A DNA stretch of 19,702 bases, taken from positions 362,566-382,267 of the forward strand of contig CP070804.1 of assembly GCA_020343635.1 (NCBI GenBank). Reading direction: 5' to 3'. The translations under genes and the position numbers were made by a program. Shown in pieces: positions 14,210 through 19,702 of the stretch. Each line of letters opens with the position of its first letter. The first letter of the stretch is position 1. The notes under the pieces were generated by a model. The model saw only the letters and a list, made by a program, of their open reading frames with translations, was not told the DNA's origin and ran no database searches. The DNA is from Candidatus Aenigmatarchaeota archaeon. Its GTDB lineage: Archaea; Aenigmatarchaeota; Aenigmatarchaeia; QMZP01; JAFGSV01.

Positions 14210-15301
14210 ATGGAAGAGGTAATAACGGCATTCAGGGGGCTGGTGGGACCCTACGGAGACTATGTTATAGCAGTTTTGATAATCATACTCTCGTTTATAG
14301 TTGCAAAGATCGTATCCGGGATGTTTACATTTGTGGAGAAAAGGGTGACTTCCAGGACAAAGACCACTGCTGATGACAAGATACTTGCTGCTTTCAGGGG
14401 GCCCATCAAGTTAGGTATATTACTGTTTGGTCTTTTCCTTGCACTGGGCTATCTGCCTGTGCTGGCGCCCTACGCCAATGAGATGCAGATAGCTTATACC
14501 GTAATCATACCGCTCTATGTGGCGTATATCATATCAAGATTAATCGGTGCGGTGATAGAGTGGTATTCCGAGGAGGTTGCCCAGAAGACAAAAAGCAAGG
14601 TCGACGAGCAGTTTCTCCCGATAATAAAAAAGGTGGCTTATGGCATCATATTCGGCATCGTCATAGTTGTCATGCTCAATCAGCTGGGCATCCGGGTCGA
14701 GACCGTAATAGCCGCGATGGGCATTGGTGGTCTCGCGGTCGCCCTGGCCCTGCAGCCGACCCTTACGAACTTCTTCTCGGGAGCACAGATGGTGGCAGAC
14801 AGGCCGCTGAAGATAGGGGACTACATAGAGATAGAGTCCCTTGAGAAGGGTATCGTTACAGACATAGGATGGCGGAGCACGAAGATAAGGACGTTTGCTA
14901 ACAATATCGTGGTTCTTCCAAACAGCAAGATAGCGGACAGCAAGGTAATAAACTACAGCATCCCGGACTCGACAGCGGGCTTCATCGTGGACTGCGGAGT
15001 TGCGTATGATTCGGACCTTGAGCACGTGGAGAAAATTGCACTTGAAATCGCCAGGGAAACCATGAAGAAAGAGGGTGGTGTCAAGAACTTCGAACCCATA
15101 TTCAGGTTCAGGGAGTTCGGTGAATCCAGCATAAACTTCCGTGTCATAATGAGGGGAAAGACCTTCGGGGACACGTATGCCCTCACCCACGAATTCATAA
15201 AGGCCCTTAAGAAGCGCTTCGACAAGGAAGGAATAGTGATACCGTTCCCCCAGAGGGACGTGCACATGGACGCTCCCAAGCCCAGAAGGCGGAAGAAATA
15301 A
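14210..15301 (+). CDS. mscS: Mechanosensitive channel, MscS family
   Basis: MscS channels open under membrane tension and release solutes during osmotic downshock. The 363 residues show membrane helices at about 15-40, 64-85, 93-117 and 143-160, then the pore helix region AAMGIGGLAVALALQPTLTNFFSG (168-191), the beta domain with ADRPLKIGDYIEIE (196-209), GIVTDIGWRSTKIRTFANN (214-232), VLPNSKIADSKVINYS (235-250), and the alpha/beta vestibule ending IPFPQRDVH (344-352). The length exceeds E. coli MscS (286) because of the extra N-terminal helices. The tail is very basic (PKPRRRKK). The ATG at 14210 has no Shine-Dalgarno but sits 24 bases after the TATTAATA box. Its stop is only two bases from that of the convergent surface gene. 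Confidence 0.94.
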   Translation: MEEVITAFRGLVGPYGDYVIAVLIIILSFIVAKIVSGMFTFVEKRVTSRTKTTADDKILAAFRGPIKLGILLFGLFLALGYLPVLAPYANEMQIAYTVIIPLYVAYIISRLIGAVIEWYSEEVAQKTKSKVDEQFLPIIKKVAYGIIFGIVIVVMLNQLGIRVETVIAAMGIGGLAVALALQPTLTNFFSGAQMVADRPLKIGDYIEIESLEKGIVTDIGWRSTKIRTFANNIVVLPNSKIADSKVINYSIPDSTAGFIVDCGVAYDSDLEHVEKIALEIARETMKKEGGVKNFEPIFRFREFGESSINFRVIMRGKTFGDTYALTHEFIKALKKRFDKEGIVIPFPQRDVHMDAPKPRRRKK

Positions 15302-15303
15302 CT

Positions 15304-18300
15304 TCAGCCCGATTTCTTCTGCCTTTCCGCAAGCATCTTCTGAACCTCTTCTGCACGGCTCGGCTTCTTTTTCTTCGACCTTCTGAAGAGCTTTCTTGGT
15401 CCTGAAGACAGCCAGCTTCCAATGCCGCTGAAAGATATCCTGGACTCCATGGGCTTCTTTGCCTCTTCCTTGAGCCTCTTCAGCTCGGTGTTCAGCTCGA
15501 GCTTCTTGCTCTTCTCCCTTTCCATTATGTCCCTGAAGGCCCTGTCGTCCATCTTCCTCTGGGTCCACTGCCTCTCGGTCTCCTTCATGGTGTTGGTCGT
15601 GTCCTTGAGCTTCTTCTCGAGCTTCCTTATGCGTCTATTCAGCGTCACGGGGGGCATTATCACCCCTGTCAGCACGTAAAGTACTAATATTAAGAGCACC
15701 AGATCCGCTGCAAGCTTATACCAGCTCTTGTATAAGAGTCCAGTCAGCCGCGTCTGGAACATCATGGATTCGATCTCAATTATAGCATCATCTACCATAG
15801 CAAAGTTAGTCTCCAGCTCTTGTATATCGTCAGATGCCAAGCTTTTATTTGCAGTAACATAAGCAGTCTGGGCTTCCTCCAATCTTCGATTAAGTCCAGA
15901 TACATCTAATCCGAGCGTCTCCAGCTTGTCAAGCTCCATTTCAAGTTGTTTTATCCGATCTTGAGATACTTCCATATTCTGAATAAGCTCATTTACATTA
16001 ACAATAATCGTAGCAGTCTCCTGTTGTGTCACTCTGCTCCCGTCATCTGTGATTGCAATAAAATCAACGTTTAGTAAGTACTCGCCGGGCTCCTGCATCA
16101 GTGCGGCATGAACGACTATAGGAACGGTTACCTTTTCATTCTCACCAATCTCAAAATCGGTAAACTTGGGGAAAATCTCGCAGCAGTCGCTAGTCCAATT
16201 TATTATGAAGTTCAGCCTTTTGTTTCCCCTGTTATGTGCGTCAAATATTGCTGTAGAATTTTTTCCCTGCGTTACGCTCACTATTTCTGTCTGGGTTGTT
16301 GTGTTGAAATCCCTAATATCTGTACAAACTGATCTTAGAATACATCGGGATGAAACATTACAACCAACAGGAATGCATACCCTTTCCTGATACATCTCAG
16401 CTTCGGTGCAATTCTGAATCCCACAATCAACATCAAAAAACTCGGTGCAGTTGCACGGAGGTATGTACACCGTGCCTCCTCCCCCTCCCGGACTGCCACC
16501 GTTTCCGTTCGCAGTTGATAGTCCGAGTACCGCTCCCGTGACTGTATTGTTGTAGGGGCAGACTGCGCTGGCTACAAGGTTGAAAGATTTATCTTTTTCC
16601 GCCAAAGCTCTGCATTCATCAGAGCCGTTAAGCTGGTAATTGTCACCGGACCTCGTGAGATTCACAGAACCTGCAGGGCATGACAGTGTTAGCCATGACA
16701 TGTTCCATGAAACGGCGGTTCCCCTTATGTTTTTCACCCTCAGGGTAGGACTAAGCTCCTGGCTCGCCTGGAATACCGAACCAGAGGATGGAGTCAGGAA
16801 TTCGATTGTAAGAACATCGCTAACATTAAAAGTGAAATTGGCACTCCCGTTGTTGTAAAGCTTTGAAGCGTTTACCCATACTGACCAGTTGCCCGTAGGA
16901 TCCGACGTGTTTATGGTGTAGTTGTAGTAGGTCACGTTATTGTCCGAAAAGGAGTCGTTCGAGCTTTCGTTGTATTTGAGAATCTCAAGGGACCAGTTCA
17001 CATTGTTAATAGTAAAATTGTTGATGTCCAGAGCCGAGAAAGTAAGGTTTTCGCCCCGGTTGTATGCAACGCCTGACGTCCATTCGTTGAGGTTCAACGT
17101 CATGTTGCCGGTCACCTGAAGCGTGTTCTTGTTTGGATTGTGCGTGTTGCTGCTGTTGATGTTGCCTCCAAAATCGTTAAGACTAAATGTGACGTTCACG
17201 CCCTGTGTCGTGTTAAGAGACCTTCCGGTAAGATTGGTGTCGAACTCAAACACCCACAACCCGCGGTAGTCCAAGGTCATGCCCCATTCCGTGTACTGTG
17301 GCCCTGGGTATGTTACGTTAACCTTTACCCATGCCACACTCGTGGTGTCATCGCTCGCATTAACCACCACGCTGGCGTTGGAGTAGAGGTTCGTTATGTT
17401 TATAACGCTTCCCATGTGCTCGAACCAGTGGTCTATGACGTACGGGTAGTCCGTGTCAACTATGACATATACCTGCGTGCTTGACGAATTCTGCGGACCT
17501 GCGTAATAGTAGAGATTCGAATCCGCCGTTATGTTGCATTTGAGCTCATAGTCACCCGAGGTCTCGGAAGTGTACGTGTAACCTGCCCAACCCGTCGAGT
17601 TGGTGAGCGCAGATCCTATGAAGGAATCATTCACATAGAAGCTGACGTTGTATCCCTCAACTGAAACGTCGCTGTAATAGTCCCTCACATGGCATGTGGC
17701 AAGATACGTGCTTCCATTGGCTATCGTGTTGTTGTCCTCGTAGATGGAGGCGTTTATGCTTATGTTACCCACGCTCGCGTTACTCCACAGATAAAAGTAT
17801 CGCTTCTCCTGCGTCCAGTTCTGCTGGAAGAAGTCGTCGTAGGCCTTAAGACGAACGCTCACGTTCCCCGCAACCGGGAAAAGCGTCATGTTCATGAAGT
17901 CGAACGTATAGTTCGTCCAGTTATCGTTAGAATCATAATGCGGGAAGGGCGTCAGCGTCCCGTTTATCCACACGTAGGAAGCATTCACCCCGCTCGCGTT
18001 CCAGAGCGCAGACGCGTTCAAACCCGTGTCGCTCCTGTTGAAGCTGGCGCCATCAACCAGCACGCCCCCAGTAGAGTTAGTCATGTTAAACCATAAATCA
18101 TAAAGCGGCGACACCGTCACATTTATAGCGAGGTAGTCGATGCTTAATGAACCTGAGGGTCTGCTTTGATCCTCGAAAAGGATTTGGATATAACCTGAAG
18201 AATTTACATAATCGGAAAGATTATAATCAAAAAGTGTCATATTTATATGTCTGAGTGTGTACGAAGGGAAAGTTACTGGAATGGTATCCAAATAGTCCCA

Positions 18301-18684
18301 TGAACTTCCACTGTGGTTGCGTATCTTTAACTCTATAGTTGGGTCGGTTGTTATTCTAACATCTGCTATAATCTCAATTTTTGCTGGAGGAGAAACGTTG
18401 TAATTTGTCGCGAAATAATAATCCCATAGAAGTTTGTTGTTAGTTGGGTTTATAATTTCAACTCCACTTCCATCAATCTGTGTATCAACAAAACTACCGG
18501 TTTGATTCCATCCCCAGGTCCCATTTGGATAAATCAGTGCCTCACCATCAGCAGTCTCCTCAGAAACGGAGTATATTACAAATCCAGTGAATGCGAACGG
18601 AAACGCGTATAAAGCGAAAACGAATAGGAGGGCGATGACTATAACTACAACTCTGTTTTTCTGCGCCCCCCTTTCCTCATCCAC
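15304..18684 (-). CDS. Large membrane-anchored, N-glycosylated surface protein
   Basis: This is a 1126-residue exported protein I do not recognise as a named family. Residues 11-38 form a signal or membrane helix. Residues 40-720 are beta-rich (Ig-like) and hold most of about sixty N-x-S/T sequons. A Gly-rich linker (about 727-737, GGSPGGGGG) leads to a module with eight cysteines (about 741-790, CNC to VCTD), then another beta domain with FDAHNRGNKRLNF, resembling archaeal NEW3/CARDB-like folds. A coiled coil (896-972) precedes a membrane helix (991-1013) and a 113-residue cytoplasmic tail, coiled and very basic (KKKKPSR). Both ends thus sit at the membrane. Start GTG 18684 (no in-frame ATG near); TATA-like ATACATAA lies 22-29 bases upstream. 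A role as S-layer-type or cell-contact protein is likely. AT content rises at both ends of the gene. Confidence 0.8.
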   Translation of the reverse strand: MDEERGAQKNRVVVIVIALLFVFALYAFPFAFTGFVIYSVSEETADGEALIYPNGTWGWNQTGSFVDTQIDGSGVEIINPTNNKLLWDYYFATNYNVSPPAKIEIIADVRITTDPTIELKIRNHSGSSWDYLDTIPVTFPSYTLRHINMTLFDYNLSDYVNSSGYIQILFEDQSRPSGSLSIDYLAINVTVSPLYDLWFNMTNSTGGVLVDGASFNRSDTGLNASALWNASGVNASYVWINGTLTPFPHYDSNDNWTNYTFDFMNMTLFPVAGNVSVRLKAYDDFFQQNWTQEKRYFYLWSNASVGNISINASIYEDNNTIANGSTYLATCHVRDYYSDVSVEGYNVSFYVNDSFIGSALTNSTGWAGYTYTSETSGDYELKCNITADSNLYYYAGPQNSSSTQVYVIVDTDYPYVIDHWFEHMGSVINITNLYSNASVVVNASDDTTSVAWVKVNVTYPGPQYTEWGMTLDYRGLWVFEFDTNLTGRSLNTTQGVNVTFSLNDFGGNINSSNTHNPNKNTLQVTGNMTLNLNEWTSGVAYNRGENLTFSALDINNFTINNVNWSLEILKYNESSNDSFSDNNVTYYNYTINTSDPTGNWSVWVNASKLYNNGSANFTFNVSDVLTIEFLTPSSGSVFQASQELSPTLRVKNIRGTAVSWNMSWLTLSCPAGSVNLTRSGDNYQLNGSDECRALAEKDKSFNLVASAVCPYNNTVTGAVLGLSTANGNGGSPGGGGGTVYIPPCNCTEFFDVDCGIQNCTEAEMYQERVCIPVGCNVSSRCILRSVCTDIRDFNTTTQTEIVSVTQGKNSTAIFDAHNRGNKRLNFIINWTSDCCEIFPKFTDFEIGENEKVTVPIVVHAALMQEPGEYLLNVDFIAITDDGSRVTQQETATIIVNVNELIQNMEVSQDRIKQLEMELDKLETLGLDVSGLNRRLEEAQTAYVTANKSLASDDIQELETNFAMVDDAIIEIESMMFQTRLTGLLYKSWYKLAADLVLLILVLYVLTGVIMPPVTLNRRIRKLEKKLKDTTNTMKETERQWTQRKMDDRAFRDIMEREKSKKLELNTELKRLKEEAKKPMESRISFSGIGSWLSSGPRKLFRRSKKKKPSRAEEVQKMLAERQKKSG

Positions 18685-18800
18685 GAACTATACACCTATA
18701 TAATTATGTATTGTCTCGATTCTTAATATCTATTGCTTGATTGCTTGGTGCAGGTTTCATTATTAAGCGTACGGAATCAATTATTTATTGGGTATTCTGC
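18685..18800. promoter_or_regulatory. Divergent promoter region of two surface genes
   Basis: This 116-base AT-rich spacer separates the surface glycoprotein gene (minus) and the MopE-like gene (plus). Leftward: TTATATA at about 18697-18704 and ATACATAA further on, the latter about 26 bases before the GTG. Rightward: ATTATTAA (18758-18765) would give a leader of about 13 bases, with GGGT (18790-18793) as a possible weak ribosome site. Assignments are by spacing only. Confidence 0.4.
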
Positions 18801-19702
18801 ATGATGAAAGGTGTATCACCTTTAGTTCCTAGAGTCCTTATCCTTCTCACAATAACAGCTTTCGTTGTGGCTACTACTGAATTAAAACATCCATGCATAG
18901 ATGAGGATGGTGACGGCTATGGTGTCTGTCCGAATTGTGGGATAAAGAATGGATGTACGTACAATCCTTCTGATAATGATGACACGAATCCGGATGTTTT
19001 CCCTGGCTCTGAAAGCTGCAAAGACAGAGACGGCGACGGATTTGGTGAATGTCCATGCTGCGAGAGGAGAAAGGGATGTGAATACGATGGGGATGACTGT
19101 GATGACACGAACGAAAAGATACATCCATGCCCTGGATGGATATGCAACAATTCCAAATCCAGCCGTGAAGTGACAGATGATATAATTATAGAAATGCCTA
19201 TCATAAGAGCGCTTACGTTCGAATTGTCCGCTGCGAATGGCCTTGACGGCGGTGTCGAAGTCTGTAATGGCATAGACGATGACTGCGATGGATTCATAGA
19301 TGAATATAACGATCCTGCCACAGGTGAGCCTGTTTATGCAGGCCAGACATGTGATGGAGTGGGTTTATGTGGCACTGGAATAGTAGAATGTAACCCGACA
19401 AACAACATGGTCGACTGCTCTACTAATCCCGGAGGAAGTGAAGATCAGTCTGTTGAAGAGATTTGTGATTATTTAGATAATGATTGTGATGCGGCGATAG
19501 ACGAAGACTTCAATTATGAAGAAATACCGGTTGGAAATGGTTGTAACGGTATAGGAGAATGCGGAGGTGGTGTGGTTTACTGTGTAGATAGCAGCACAAG
19601 TGACTGCAGTACCAACCCAGGAGGGCCTGATTATGATGGAAGTGATGAGGTATGTAACTACTTGGATGATGACTGTGACGGATTTGTAGATAACGGTTTT
19701 GA
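18801..19702 (+). CDS. MopE-like metal-binding repeat protein with pilin-type signal (3' end missing)
   Basis: The frame is open from the ATG at 18801 to the window edge: 300 residues and continuing. The N-terminus MMKGVSPLVPRVLILLTITAF resembles archaeal class III (pilin) signals with cleavage after KG. Residues 32-112 contain two copies of C-x-D-x-DGDGxGxCPxC...GC followed by DDTNPxxxPG, calcium-binding-like loops as in thrombospondin type 3 repeats. After a linker (about 118-150), three copies of VCNGIDDDCDGFIDE (Cys at 155, 222, 285) occur every 63-67 residues with GxCGxGxVxC and DCSTNPGG between them. This is the 'MopE' putative metal-binding motif, named after a copper-binding bacterial surface protein. 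The protein should be extracellular, rich in disulfides and divalent metals. Metal identity is unknown. It is divergent from the large surface protein and likely part of the cell surface too. Confidence 0.85.
   Translation, partial: MMKGVSPLVPRVLILLTITAFVVATTELKHPCIDEDGDGYGVCPNCGIKNGCTYNPSDNDDTNPDVFPGSESCKDRDGDGFGECPCCERRKGCEYDGDDCDDTNEKIHPCPGWICNNSKSSREVTDDIIIEMPIIRALTFELSAANGLDGGVEVCNGIDDDCDGFIDEYNDPATGEPVYAGQTCDGVGLCGTGIVECNPTNNMVDCSTNPGGSEDQSVEEICDYLDNDCDAAIDEDFNYEEIPVGNGCNGIGECGGGVVYCVDSSTSDCSTNPGGPDYDGSDEVCNYLDDDCDGFVDNGF
19254..19702 (+). repeat. Tandem MopE-type coding repeats
   Basis: Three copies of a roughly 190-200 base coding unit begin at about 19254, 19458 and 19647, each starting with codons for a Glu-(Val/Ile)-Cys-(Asn/Asp) motif and an acidic DDDCDG core. 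Units 1 and 2 end with codons for DCSTNPGG. The array continues past the window end, so the final number is unknown. Confidence 0.75.

Noticed and set aside
14540..15568. Minus-strand open frame of over 300 codons opposite mscS
   Set aside because: It is antisense to conserved MscS motifs and runs into the end of the surface gene in another frame; Arg/Glu/His-rich low-quality sequence typical of a shadow.
18874..19321. Three minus-strand frames rich in His and Ser
   Set aside because: They mirror the acidic Cys-rich MopE-like repeats (GAT/GAC codons read as ATC/GTC or His codons) and have no start signals.

Overview
This window looks like a piece of a compact archaeal chromosome, most likely from a DPANN-type lineage. 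The archaeal signs are TATA boxes about 24-28 bases before start codons, many start codons without a leader, a tRNA-splicing endonuclease, a Trm5-family tRNA methyltransferase, an archaeal bifunctional sugar nucleotidyltransferase, a family B DNA polymerase, and a pilin-type (class III) signal sequence. The three-unit layout of the splicing endonuclease is the form described from ARMAN/Micrarchaeota-type archaea, so that group is the best guess; this is inference. Glyceraldehyde-3-phosphate dehydrogenase and the pantothenate-kinase-like protein are of bacterial/eukaryotic type. Genes are packed tightly, with 4-base overlaps both within operons and between convergent genes.

Layout. Bases 1-763 hold the 3' part of a sugar-phosphate nucleotidyltransferase/acetyltransferase. 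A small four-helix membrane protein follows (795-1226), then an AT-rich orphan lipoprotein gene (1405-1887) behind a palindromic TATA box. On the minus strand lies an operon of RNase HI and a Trm5-like methyltransferase (3121 down to 1884). The splicing endonuclease (3193-4392) meets an eight-bladed PQQ-like propeller gene (5748-4444) tail to tail. An OPT-family transporter and a type II pantothenate-kinase-like gene form an operon (5853-8377). Next come DNA polymerase B (8438-10873) and a GAPDH-PGK glycolytic operon (10931-13319), in which the PGK is strongly divergent. A PspC-domain membrane protein (minus) and an MscS channel (plus) diverge from a 51-base spacer with one palindromic TATA box. 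The right end holds two cell-surface genes that diverge from each other: a 1126-residue, sequon-rich membrane-anchored surface protein (18684-15304), and a MopE-like metal-binding repeat protein that runs off the window (18801-19702).

How the genes work together. The middle of the window is housekeeping: tRNA processing and modification, RNA/DNA hybrid removal, replication and lower glycolysis. OPT plus PanK could couple uptake of a small compound to CoA-related phosphorylation. PspC plus MscS looks like an envelope stress pair. The rightmost genes build the cell surface. No RNA genes, CRISPR arrays, insertion sequences or origins were seen, and no gene-free stretch exceeds about 180 bases.
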